Source of the DNA: Bifidobacterium breve DSM 20213 = JCM 1192
Lineage (GTDB): Bacteria; Actinomycetota; Actinomycetes; Actinomycetales; Bifidobacteriaceae
NCBI RefSeq assembly: GCF_001025175.1
Contig: NZ_AP012324.1
Span: 2,205,416 to 2,269,415 of the forward strand
Direction of reading: 5' to 3'
DNA length: 64,000 bases
In this document: piece by piece, positions 8,861 through 17,243 of the stretch
Position numbering within the stretch: the stretch's first letter is position 1
How the letters are laid out: every line of letters begins with the position of its first letter
Position numbers and translations under genes: made by a program
The notes under the pieces: model-generated
Database searches by the model: none
Told to the model about the DNA's origin: nothing
What the model saw: the letters and a program-made list of their open reading frames with translations, nothing else

Positions 8861-9499
8861 TGGTGGTTGCAACGCCTGTGTTGTTTTGTTGGTTTTAGGT
8901 TAGTTGGTGCTGTCGAGTAATTCGATGTTTTTCTCGCTGGGTTTCATGTATCCGAGGGTTTTGCGGGGCCAGTTGTTGAGTTCCTCGGCGACCGCGTCCA
9001 GGTAGTCCTCGTGGCGCGCGGCCATGCGGCTCACGGGCCTGTTTTTGAACATGCGGCAGCCGCGCGGCGTGATGAAACCGCAGTCCAATGATTCCGACAG
9101 GACCCTGCAGATCGGCCCGACCTCGAAGCGCCCCTTGTGTTCGTCGACGTAGGCGACCATCAGGGGTGTGTCGGGTCGAGCCTGGCCTCGAAAAAAGCCG
9201 ACGCCGTCGTCAATATCTCGTTCGCCCGGCGCAACTCGGCGACCTCCCGGCGCGGTTTCCTGAGCTCGGACATCGCTTCCTGCGCCGATTGCCTCGTCTC
9301 CGCCGTGACCGTCGCGTCCGCCTGGTTGCACCAACGGCGCAGCGTCTCCGGGGCCACGCCCAGGTCTTTCGTCACCTGCGCTCTTCGCCTTCGTCTCCGG
9401 CGAATACGAAGAGCGTGATTCCGTCAGCAGTCTGACGGCCTTCACCCTGAACTCCGGCGTGTATCTCGTGCCCTTTGCTATGGTTCCATCATCTCCCAT
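8855..9499 (-). mobile_element. Chimeric IS3/IS30 insertion sequence remnant
   Basis: From 9499 leftward the DNA encodes an IS3-type OrfA start (TRYTPEFRVKAVRLLTESRS), frameshifted near 9385 and continuing in another frame as LGVAPETLRRWCNQADATVT and ELRRANEILTTASAFFEA. This is followed by the first part of an OrfB (MVAYVDEHKGRFEVGPICRV). Near 9010 the sequence switches to the C-terminus of an IS30-type transposase (ELNNWPRKTLGYMKPSEK), followed by an IS30-like end near GTTGCAACCACC at about 8855-8865. No intact transposase remains. The element abuts the truncated sortase. Confidence 0.75.
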
Positions 9500-9563
9500 C
9501 GAGTTAGGGAAAACACGGAACAAAATCAGTCCATATCACGGCGTGTCGCATTTTTTTTCGATA

Positions 9564-9577
9564 TGATATATGTATCA
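9564..9577. promoter_or_regulatory. Near-palindrome in the lacI-type gene promoter, candidate operator
   Basis: TGATATATGTATCA is a 14-base near-perfect palindrome 25 bases before the regulator start, in strongly A+T-rich DNA. Its position fits autoregulation by the LacI-family protein encoded next to it. The spacing and half-sites are not the classic CG-centred LacI site, so this is tentative. Confidence 0.4.
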
Positions 9578-9601
9578 CAAAAAATAAACGTTTAGGATTC
9601 A

Positions 9602-10684
9602 ATGATGAATAGGAACGCTGTAACCATAACTGACATCTCGAAGCGTACGGGGTTGTCTGTGTACGTCATCTCCAGAGCGCTCAACGGGAAAAGCGGAGTC
9701 GCACAAGAAACTCGATCCAGGATACTTAAGGTTGCCGATGAAATGGGGTATGTCCCCAACAGCAAGGCGCAAGACTTGCGTACGGGGCGCAACCGTTCGA
9801 TTACGTTGCTGACCGCGGGTATGTCAAACTCCTACTATCTCGATCTGATCAGCGGTATAGAAAGCGTCCTGCAAGGCAGAGAAGAAAGTCTCTTCATCGC
9901 CGACTTGGCTGTTAATGGACGCTATGAGGAAGACAATGAGACGTCGCTTTTGCGACGAGTGGCCGAGAACCGTCCTGGCGGCATCATCTCAACGCTAGGA
10001 TTGAGTGATCGCAGTAGAAGAATGCTGAGAGGGTGGGGGGTACCGACGATTTTCGTAGATTCAACCCCTGAGGTTGAGGGGGTGCTTCAGGAAGACTCAG
10101 GTGATGGCTTCTCCTATGTGACGACAGATAACGTTGATGCGGCAGAACAACTTGGTGCCCATTTGAACGAGCATGGGTTCCGTAAATGGTTGCTTGCGAT
10201 ATATCCGGATATATGGAATAGCCGTTATGCACGTGAACGCAGTTTGGTTTCGGCCGCAACGAAATCCGGAGCTGAGATTCGCGTGATCGAATGCGGCAAC
10301 AATGAGAAAGATGCATGTGCCACCATGCTTAACTTCATGGACACGCAGGGCTATGAGCCGGATGTCGTCATCGCTGGCAACAATCCCATATTGCTCGGAG
10401 TCATGTCGGCGTTTCAAACGCGAGGGGTAAGGATCCCAGTTGACGTGGGATTGGTGACTTTCGACGATTTTGCCTGGTCAGATCTTCTTTCGCCGAGAAT
10501 AACTCTCGTTGCGGAGAACAGCCATTTAATTGGAGTGAATGCAGCCAACTTTCTGTTGGAGCAGATTGAAGAGGGAAAGGAGGCGAGTGAGGGAGACGGG
10601 CCGACGATGATGCCAAAGCCTGTTCGCAGAATGATTAAATCTTCTCTGAAAGTCAGAGAATCATGCGGGTGCCTAACGCGATGA
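9602..10684 (+). CDS. LacI-family transcriptional regulator
   Basis: A 360-residue repressor-type protein. The first 55 residues are the LacI helix-turn-helix and hinge: VTITDISKRTGLSVYVISRA, then LNGKSGVAQETRSRILKVAD and EMGYVPNSKAQDLRTG. The rest is the periplasmic-binding-protein-like sugar sensor domain (RSITLLTAGMSNSYYLDLIS.., VGLVTFDDFAWSDLLSPRIT). It sits first in a same-direction cluster with a CUT2-type ABC transporter and an unknown protein, so it probably controls them in response to a sugar. The gene is visibly poorer in G+C than the core genes of the window, which suggests acquisition by transfer. Confidence 0.9.
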   Translation: MMNRNAVTITDISKRTGLSVYVISRALNGKSGVAQETRSRILKVADEMGYVPNSKAQDLRTGRNRSITLLTAGMSNSYYLDLISGIESVLQGREESLFIADLAVNGRYEEDNETSLLRRVAENRPGGIISTLGLSDRSRRMLRGWGVPTIFVDSTPEVEGVLQEDSGDGFSYVTTDNVDAAEQLGAHLNEHGFRKWLLAIYPDIWNSRYARERSLVSAATKSGAEIRVIECGNNEKDACATMLNFMDTQGYEPDVVIAGNNPILLGVMSAFQTRGVRIPVDVGLVTFDDFAWSDLLSPRITLVAENSHLIGVNAANFLLEQIEEGKEASEGDGPTMMPKPVRRMIKSSLKVRESCGCLTR

Positions 10685-10718
10685 TGCGTTGACGCATGTC
10701 TTGTTGAAAAGGAAAACC

Positions 10719-11687
10719 ATGAAAAAAACGTTTATGATGCCTGTTGTTTGTTCCTTGCTTGCGGCTTCAATGATGTTGTCCGGCTGTAGCGCGGTAAGCA
10801 ACGGCGACAATGCGGTCGGGGAGACATCGAAGCCAACGGAGATCAAGAGCATTGGCCTGATGGTGCAGGATATGTCCAATCCGTTCTTCTCTGCCATGGA
10901 TAGGGAGGCGAAAGTTCAGGCGAAGAAGATTGGCGCTACGCTGAACGTTCAGGATGCTCAGCTTGATCTGACTACTCAGGATAACCAGATCTCGGCGTTC
11001 ATTGAGCAGGGTGTGGACCTGATCATCGTCTCCGCCGTCGATGAGAGCGGTCTGAAGCCGGCCATCGAGCGTGCTCGTGCCGCGGGTATCATTGTTGTTG
11101 CTGTTGATACGCCGGCGAAGGGTGCCGACGCAATCGTGATGACGGATGGTGTCCAGGCTGGCGAGCTTTCCTGCGAATACCTTGCCAATCAATTGGGTGG
11201 CAAGGGCAATATCCTCATCGTCGATGGCACCCCTATCCAGACCATTACGGATCGAATTAAGGGATGTAAGATGGCGATTGAGAAGTATCCTGATATCAAG
11301 GTGGTTGGGCAGCAGGCTTCCAAGAACGATCGAGCCACAGGTCTTTCTGTGACCACAGATATGCTGACGGCCAACAAAGACGTGCAGGGCATCTTTGGTA
11401 TGAATGATCCGTCCGCCTTGGGCGCTGCGCTGGCGGTTGAACAAGCTGGTAGGAGCGATCAGATCATCGTGACTGGTGTGGACGGTAGCCCCGAAGGGGT
11501 CGATGAACTTAAGCGCGCTGGTTCTCCGTTCGTGGGCATGTCCACGCAGAATCCTGCGGAGATGGTTCGTCAGGCCATCAAGTTCGCACAGCAAGTGGTG
11601 GATGGCGAGACTCCGGAGGAGACCACCATTCTTATCCCTAGCGAGATGATCACCCGCGAGAATGTGGATGAATACAAGGGGTGGTGA
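10719..11687 (+). CDS. Sugar ABC transporter substrate-binding lipoprotein (RbsB-like)
   Basis: A 322-residue lipoprotein of the Peripla_BP_4 (ribose/galactose-binding) family. The N-terminal signal ends in the lipobox LSGC (Cys near residue 25). Mature features are IGLMVQDMSNPFFSAMDREA, QDNQISAFIEQGVDLIIVSA and GIFGMNDPSALGAALAVEQA, all typical of type I sugar-binding proteins. It starts 34 bases after the LacI-type gene and its stop overlaps the ATPase ribosome-binding region, so this is one operon. The cargo is probably a monosaccharide or a close derivative; which one cannot be read from the sequence. Confidence 0.9.
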   Translation: MKKTFMMPVVCSLLAASMMLSGCSAVSNGDNAVGETSKPTEIKSIGLMVQDMSNPFFSAMDREAKVQAKKIGATLNVQDAQLDLTTQDNQISAFIEQGVDLIIVSAVDESGLKPAIERARAAGIIVVAVDTPAKGADAIVMTDGVQAGELSCEYLANQLGGKGNILIVDGTPIQTITDRIKGCKMAIEKYPDIKVVGQQASKNDRATGLSVTTDMLTANKDVQGIFGMNDPSALGAALAVEQAGRSDQIIVTGVDGSPEGVDELKRAGSPFVGMSTQNPAEMVRQAIKFAQQVVDGETPEETTILIPSEMITRENVDEYKGW

Positions 11688-11689
11688 GC

Positions 11690-13255
11690 ATGAACCAGGA
11701 TCGCGCACCCATTTTGCGCCTGGAGGACATTTCCAAGAGTTTCTCTGGTGTCACTGTGCTCGATGGCATTAACCTAAACCTTTATGGTCATGAAGTTTTG
11801 GCCTTGATGGGAGAAAACGGAGCGGGGAAATCCACGCTTATGAACATCCTTTCCGGCAACCTCATGCGAGACTCTGGGAAGATCGTGGTCAATGGGAATG
11901 ATGTTGATATCTCGTCTCCCCGCCAAGCCTCTGAACTTGGCATCGCAATTATCCATCAGGAACTCAACGTGGTTCCTACTATGACGGTCGCGCAAAATCT
12001 TGCCTTGGGCAACGAGCCCAAGGGCAGGTCAGGGCTTGTCGACAAGAAACAGATGCGTGAGGATGCTCTTCGCAAGCTCAGCGTCATCGGTACAGACATT
12101 AATCCTGATGTCCCTCTTGGTGAGCTGGGTACTGGCGAACAGCAAATGGTGGAGATTGCCAAGGCTGTAGCGAGTCGGGCAAAGATCCTCATCCTGGATG
12201 AACCAACGGCTTCTCTGTCTCGAGGCGAGTCCGAGCGCCTGTTCGACATCGTGGAGAAACTGCGTGGCGAAGGCACAGGGCTGATTTACATCTCCCACCG
12301 TATGGAGGAGGTGTGGCGTCTGGCTGACCGTGTCACAGTGCTTCGAGATGGTCATACCGTGGCAACGTCTGCCATCGCCGACGTTGATCAGAGCGAGATC
12401 GTGGCGAAGATGGTGGGACGCAAGGTGGAGAAGCTCTACGATCACGACGAGCGCTCCGCTGGAGAAGTCGTTCTCGACGTCCGTGATCTTCGTCTGTCTC
12501 AGGATTCTCCATCCGTGTCGTTGCAGGTTCGTGCGGGTGAAGTCGTTGGCGTGTCTGGCTTGGTCGGTGCGGGCAGGACGGAAATCGCCAGGTGTGTTAT
12601 CGGTGCAGATAAGCGATTCTCTGGGGAAGTGAGTCTTAAAGGCAGAAACGTCGCATTCCAATCTCCTAAGATGGCGATCCAACATGGTGTCGCATATTTG
12701 CCCGAAGACCGCAAGGTGCAGAGCATTTTTCCGGTTCGAAGCGTGGAAGACAATATTTCCGTTTCAACGCTGGAACGTTTCGAGAGTTTCGGCATGCTGC
12801 GAAAGCATAAGATTCGCGAAGCGGTGGGGAAACTGATGCAGAAGGTCAACATTGCGTCCCGACTGCAGCAAACGCCCATCGTTAACCTGTCCGGCGGAAA
12901 TCAGCAAAAAGCCATATTTGCTCGATGGATGATGCGAAACCCGGATGTGCTGATCCTGGATGAGCCGACTCGAGGAGTTGATGTTGGTGCGAAACGGGAG
13001 ATCTACGAACTGATCGGAGAACAGGCGGCGCAAGGTAAAGCCATTCTGATGATTTCGTCTGACCTTCCCGAAGTGTTGGGCATCAGCGATCGCGTCTTGG
13101 TCATCCGGCAAGGATCCGTTGTGGCGAATCTGGAAAGTAAAAAAACCACAGAAGAGGAGATCATGGGTTACGCGACTGGAGTGCTTCAGCCGCAACGCCT
13201 TGGTCCTGAACATGATGAAATTCACGACAATGACGAGGTGACTTTCAATGAATAA
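11690..13255 (+). CDS. Sugar ABC transporter ATPase with two nucleotide-binding domains (RbsA-like)
   Basis: A 521-residue CUT2-family ATPase with two ABC domains in tandem. The first has Walker A GENGAGKSTLMN near residue 40 and Walker B ILILDEPTAS near 170. The second has a degenerate nucleotide loop, GLVGAGRTEIARCV, and a signature-like NLSGGNQQKAIFARWM with VLILDEPTRGVDVGAK. This asymmetry is normal in RbsA/XylG/MglA. The ATG at 11690 is preceded by AAGGGG; a GTG at 11684 overlapping the upstream stop is an alternative. It couples ATP hydrolysis to sugar import with the permease that follows. Confidence 0.92.
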   Translation: MNQDRAPILRLEDISKSFSGVTVLDGINLNLYGHEVLALMGENGAGKSTLMNILSGNLMRDSGKIVVNGNDVDISSPRQASELGIAIIHQELNVVPTMTVAQNLALGNEPKGRSGLVDKKQMREDALRKLSVIGTDINPDVPLGELGTGEQQMVEIAKAVASRAKILILDEPTASLSRGESERLFDIVEKLRGEGTGLIYISHRMEEVWRLADRVTVLRDGHTVATSAIADVDQSEIVAKMVGRKVEKLYDHDERSAGEVVLDVRDLRLSQDSPSVSLQVRAGEVVGVSGLVGAGRTEIARCVIGADKRFSGEVSLKGRNVAFQSPKMAIQHGVAYLPEDRKVQSIFPVRSVEDNISVSTLERFESFGMLRKHKIREAVGKLMQKVNIASRLQQTPIVNLSGGNQQKAIFARWMMRNPDVLILDEPTRGVDVGAKREIYELIGEQAAQGKAILMISSDLPEVLGISDRVLVIRQGSVVANLESKKTTEEEIMGYATGVLQPQRLGPEHDEIHDNDEVTFNE

Positions 13256-14252
13256 GCAAAAGAAAATAAACCTGGCATCCGCATGGGAGAAAGTCGGTAT
13301 GCCGTTCGTGCTCTTGGTGTTGATCATCTTCATGCTGATCAATGCTCCGAACTTCGGTACGGTAAGCAACCTGTTTAACGTGGCAAGGTCAATTTCGATT
13401 AGCGCCATCCTCGCGGCGGGAATGACTTTGGTGATCATTACAACGGGCATTGATCTGTCTGTTGGTTCGACCATCGCCGTTAGTGGCTGTGTGGCGGTGT
13501 TGGCCGCACGGGCTGGGCTTAACCCGATTCTTGCGGTTATTCTGGGCATGTTCATCGGCGCGGTGATCGGCTTGATCAATGGTGTACTGGTCGCCTACTG
13601 CAAGCTTGCAGCATTCATTGTGACGTTGGGTACGATGACGTTTATGCGAGGATTGGCCTACACGATAACTGGTGGCCTACCTATCGTTGATAACAATCTT
13701 TCGTTCCGGGCGATCGGAAACGGATATATCTTCAATATTCCTATTCCGTTCATCATCATGATAATCGTTTATTTGGTCATCTGGGTAGTGCTCGATAAAA
13801 CCAAGTACGGATCGCATGTGTATGCGGTCGGCGGCAACGCCGAGGCTGCAAGGCTCGCGGGCATCAATGTCAAAGCCGTTTTGCTGTCTGTGTATGTGAT
13901 TGCTGGGGTCTGTGCCGGTCTGGCGGGATGCATTTTCGCAGCCCGAGTGGTGTCCGCGCAACCCACAGCTGGCGATGGGTATGAAATGGATGCCATCGCA
14001 GCCGCAGTGCTTGGCGGTACGGCGTTGGCTGGTGGTAAGGGCAAGATTTCTGGAACGTTTATCGGCGCAGTGATTTTCGGCGTGCTAACAACCGGCCTTG
14101 TCCTGATGAATGTTCCGTTCTTCACTCAGCAGCTCATCAAGGGCGTGGTGATTATCGTTGCCGTGCTGATTGATGGCCTGAAGCAGAATTCATTCTCGTT
14201 TGGTTTCCTACGTAGATCGACACTATCCCCGGCCTTGAAAGGAGGTAATTGA
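13248..14252 (+). CDS. Sugar ABC transporter permease (RbsC-like)
   Basis: A 334-residue membrane permease of the BPD_transp_2 family with eight to ten hydrophobic helices. Family landmarks are AGMTLVIITTGIDLSVGS near residue 63, AAFIVTLGTMTFMRGLAYTI near 122, YAVGGNAEAARLAGINVKAV near 192, and AAAVLGGTALAGGKGKISGT near 250. It overlaps the ATPase gene by 8 bases and the next gene by one base, so translation is coupled along the operon. Confidence 0.92.
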   Translation: MNKQKKINLASAWEKVGMPFVLLVLIIFMLINAPNFGTVSNLFNVARSISISAILAAGMTLVIITTGIDLSVGSTIAVSGCVAVLAARAGLNPILAVILGMFIGAVIGLINGVLVAYCKLAAFIVTLGTMTFMRGLAYTITGGLPIVDNNLSFRAIGNGYIFNIPIPFIIMIIVYLVIWVVLDKTKYGSHVYAVGGNAEAARLAGINVKAVLLSVYVIAGVCAGLAGCIFAARVVSAQPTAGDGYEMDAIAAAVLGGTALAGGKGKISGTFIGAVIFGVLTTGLVLMNVPFFTQQLIKGVVIIVAVLIDGLKQNSFSFGFLRRSTLSPALKGGN

Positions 14253-15622
14253 TGACCACGTATGAGTATCTCATCTCAAATTCTTCTCCGGTGCCCGCTG
14301 AAAAGCCTCAGCCAGTTGAATTAAAGCTTCCGGCCGATCTAAAGCAGGATCTTCTGTGGGGAGATACGAGCCTCGGGCAAAGTTCAGTTCTTCAGCGAGT
14401 CAATGGTGAATCAGATGGCAAAGAATCCGTGTATGTGGGAATTCTCGTTCCTCACGACGGTGAAGTCATTACAGTACGAGATGTTGAATCGGGAGACGTG
14501 ATCCCGGAAGGCATTCGTATTTACGATGATACGCAGGAGAAAGATGCCGTCTGCCGTCTGGATACTGGATATTTCATTATCGAGATGTGCCGCGGAACCG
14601 GAATGGGCGAAGGTGCGTCGAAATGGGGTATCCGGCACTTCATGGCAAAAGCCGAAAACGTTGATCTGCTGTCAAGCGGTAACAATGCCATCGGAGGTTT
14701 CTATGGTCCGTTCTTTACCCCGGAGAACGGGTTGATCAATCCTCCGGAACATGTCATTGCCGATGTCGATCTGATCGAGAACGGTCCCAATATGAGCCGT
14801 TACCGTCTGGCCGGCAGAATTCCGGATGGCCTGCTCCCGGAGCTCCAGGGCAAACGCTTTACTGTCACGTTCACTTTTTACCGTGATCTTGACTTGTTCG
14901 ATCGTGTGTACGACGTGGATCATTTCGAAACCGAAATTGACGGTAGGAGCGTGGTTGATCGAATCACGGTAGGAGATGAGTTCGAGGGGGGCGAGGGAGA
15001 ACTGGTGTTCGATCGATTCGCTTCCTATAATCCCATCCCATATCGTAGCGGCGATCCGTATGCCGGGTTCCTCAAGGATGAAGTGCGAAGCACATTGTCC
15101 GACGAAACAGAAGTTACGGAACGCTTTGCCTTCTTTAAGGAGCTACTTGATAGGGATTTGGAAAACGCTCATTGGGACCTGTACTGGCGTCTATTTTCTC
15201 ATTGGGAGAATGCCATTGAGCCTTCAGCCTTAAATCGCAGGTTGGGGCATGTCAGATCTTTGGCGCATCGTGCTTCTGATCTCAATGATCGTCCTTGGGT
15301 GGTGTCGAAAGATGCTATTGACGTGTCAGCTCATGAAGAGCAGACTGTTTTTCCGGCCTCTTCCTCCTGCACTGCCGAGTTCGACTCGCGTACGGGGCGA
15401 TGCATGATATGGTTGACAACGCAGTCTTCGGGGGCGTTCCAAATCGTTCAAAGGCCACAGTCGGGATGGGTCAACTGGGGAACCAATGGGGAAAATGAGT
15501 GTCCCGCATTGCCCATTGGAACGAAGATTCGAACCATATACGGACCTTTCGGAGATCGATGGCGGGATCGGGCTGACGAATCACGATTTGATGGTGTGAG
15601 GGTGGCTCCCCGTCTCTCTTAG
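14252..15622 (+). CDS. Unrecognised 456-residue protein in the sugar transporter operon
   Basis: I do not recognise this family. The ATG at 14252 overlaps the permease stop (TGATG) and follows a very strong AAAGGAGG site, so it is certainly an operon member. There is no signal peptide or membrane segment, so it is probably cytoplasmic. The region around residues 155-240 (FYGPFFTPENGLINPPEH, FTVTFTFYRDLDLFDRVYDV, VVDRITVGDEF) looks rich in beta strands and aromatic and acidic residues, somewhat like sugar-acting beta-sandwich enzymes. That is impression, not proof. The C-terminal part has a GWVNWGTNGENECPALPIGT stretch. A likely role is processing the sugar brought in by the transporter. The G+C content is low, as in its neighbours. 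Confidence 0.8.
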   Translation: MTTYEYLISNSSPVPAEKPQPVELKLPADLKQDLLWGDTSLGQSSVLQRVNGESDGKESVYVGILVPHDGEVITVRDVESGDVIPEGIRIYDDTQEKDAVCRLDTGYFIIEMCRGTGMGEGASKWGIRHFMAKAENVDLLSSGNNAIGGFYGPFFTPENGLINPPEHVIADVDLIENGPNMSRYRLAGRIPDGLLPELQGKRFTVTFTFYRDLDLFDRVYDVDHFETEIDGRSVVDRITVGDEFEGGEGELVFDRFASYNPIPYRSGDPYAGFLKDEVRSTLSDETEVTERFAFFKELLDRDLENAHWDLYWRLFSHWENAIEPSALNRRLGHVRSLAHRASDLNDRPWVVSKDAIDVSAHEEQTVFPASSSCTAEFDSRTGRCMIWLTTQSSGAFQIVQRPQSGWVNWGTNGENECPALPIGTKIRTIYGPFGDRWRDRADESRFDGVRVAPRLS

Positions 15623-15637
15623 AAGGTGTGCGGTGAC

Positions 15638-15760
15638 CGGCTTGTCCCGCTAAACCGAGAAATGGGCATTGATTGAAAGACGTGTAATTTCGTTGAAATT
15701 TAATGGTTTTGACGGATTGACATTTTTAGTCAGGCGCTTTTGGTTTAGCAGGACCGGTTT
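15638..15760. repeat. Short DNA element bounded by inverted repeats
   Basis: TCCCGCTAAACC (15645-15656) and GGTTTAGCAGGA (15742-15753) are inverted copies with one mismatch. Weaker pairing outward adds a GACCGG at each end. About 85 bases of A+T-rich, apparently non-coding DNA lie between. It could be a small non-autonomous (MITE-like) element, the relic of an IS, or a long-loop transcription end for the upstream operon. Confidence 0.45.
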
Positions 15761-15784
15761 GGCATTGTATCTAGTTCGAGCGGC

Positions 15785-17243
15785 TAGTTGACGCATGTCC
15801 TGGGGCTTGGTTGACAACGATGGGGTTGGCGGCTGTTGTGGTGTCATGGATACACGGCAGCAGTCCGGCACGGCCGGCGACAATCAGACCACGTCCTCGG
15901 CGCAACGCAGCGAGTACCTGCGCAACAAGGCTCTCGCCGCCGCGATCAACGACGGCGAGAGCGTGGCCGGCGCGGCCCGGCGCTACGGCGTGAGCCGCCA
16001 GCGGGCGTACAAGATCAAACGACGATGGGACGCCGACGGCGATTCCGGGCTCCCGCCCCGTTCCCGCGCCGCGCGCACGATAGCCAACAGGACCGACGCC
16101 GTCCTGGCCTCGCGGATCGTCGAGCTGCGCAGACAACTGGAAAAGGACGGCCCGGACGCCGGAGCCGAATCCATCGCCGCCAGGCTGGAGCGCGAGGGCG
16201 TCAGGCCGCCGGCGAACTCCGCGATCCACCGCATCCTCGTGAGCGCCGGCCTGGTGCGCCCCGAACCCGGGAAACGCCCCAAGGCGTCGTGCACGAGGTT
16301 CGAGGCGTCCCTGCCCGACGAACTGTGGCAGTCGGACTTCACCCACTGGCCGATCGCCACGGTTCCGGGAGCCGTGGTCGTCTCCCGGCTCGACGACCGC
16401 TCCCGCAACCTGCTGCACGCGCGTGCGTTCGCCATGGTGACGATGGACGACGTGCAGGCCACGTTCCTTCAGGCGTGCGCCGAACACGGCATCCCCGCCA
16501 GGACGCTCACCGACAACGGCACCGTGTACACCACCAGACCGATCAGCGCCGCCCCGGGGCGTTCCGAACGCACGCTCGCGCTGATGGGCGTGCGCCAGAG
16601 CAACGGACGGCCCTGCCACCCCCAGACGCAGGGCAAGATCGAACGCTACCACCGCACCCTGAAGCAATGGCTCTCCGCCCGTCCCCTGACGTCCTCGATC
16701 GACGAGCTCAACGAACAGCTCGCCGAATTCCGGCACGTCTACAACGAGGAGCGGCCGCACCGCGCGCTCGGCCGGCGAACCCCCGGAGAAGCGTACCGCG
16801 CCAAGGGCAAGGCCCTGCCCGACCCCGAACTCGCGGCCGGGACGCAGACAAAACTCGACGAGCAGCGGCGCCGCGAGACGACGGCCGGCAGCCCCGGGGC
16901 GACGCGCAGGAAGCCCATCCCCAAGGACGAACGAGCCGAACCGGCGCGAGCGGATGTCACCATAGGGCCCGGAATCCGCAGGATCGACAGGCGCGGCTGC
17001 GTCACGCAGAACAACATCGCCGGCAAACGCCGGATCTTCAACCTCGGCAAACACAACGCAGGACGCATGGCCGAACTGCTCATCGACCACGGCCGGGCCG
17101 TCGCCACCGACCTGGAGACCGGCGAGATCCTCGCCGACCAGACGCTCGACGCCACCCGCGAATACCAATACCACAAGCCGGCGAACGATGTCAACGATGC
17201 CCCACGACAGATGTAAAGCATGCCTCAGGAGACCCGTCAACTA
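15785..17243 (+). mobile_element. IS481-like insertion sequence, apparently complete
   Basis: About 1.46 kb bounded by inverted ends: TAGTTGACG..TCCTG.GGC at the left and the complement at the right match at roughly 23 of 32 positions. Further copies of a GGGGC..TTGAC motif just inside both ends look like transposase-binding sites. It contains one intact transposase gene. I see no target-site duplication in the flanks, which suggests that one flank was later rearranged. Its right end cuts the reading frame of a secreted adhesin (17250-17862). Confidence 0.8.
15846..17216 (+). CDS. IS481-type transposase
   Basis: A 456-residue DDE transposase. The N-terminal helix-turn-helix region reads VAGAARRYGVSRQRAYKIKR near residue 40. 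The rve-type catalytic core has the three acidic residues in WQSDFTHWP (near 162), TLTDNGTVYT (near 226) and GKIERYHRTLKQW (near 265). The integrase-core end, YNEERPHRALGRRTPGEAY, is also intact. A C-terminal extension of about 130 residues follows, present in many actinobacterial members. No frameshift is visible, so the element may still be active. The ATG at 15846 was chosen because upstream codons lie in the terminal repeat. Confidence 0.9.
   Translation: MDTRQQSGTAGDNQTTSSAQRSEYLRNKALAAAINDGESVAGAARRYGVSRQRAYKIKRRWDADGDSGLPPRSRAARTIANRTDAVLASRIVELRRQLEKDGPDAGAESIAARLEREGVRPPANSAIHRILVSAGLVRPEPGKRPKASCTRFEASLPDELWQSDFTHWPIATVPGAVVVSRLDDRSRNLLHARAFAMVTMDDVQATFLQACAEHGIPARTLTDNGTVYTTRPISAAPGRSERTLALMGVRQSNGRPCHPQTQGKIERYHRTLKQWLSARPLTSSIDELNEQLAEFRHVYNEERPHRALGRRTPGEAYRAKGKALPDPELAAGTQTKLDEQRRRETTAGSPGATRRKPIPKDERAEPARADVTIGPGIRRIDRRGCVTQNNIAGKRRIFNLGKHNAGRMAELLIDHGRAVATDLETGEILADQTLDATREYQYHKPANDVNDAPRQM

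Noticed and set aside
9984..10417. Minus-strand frames antisense to the LacI-family gene
   Set aside because: Shadows of a well-supported regulator gene.
15771..17240. 489-codon minus-strand frame across the IS element
   Set aside because: Antisense of the transposase; no recognisable domain.
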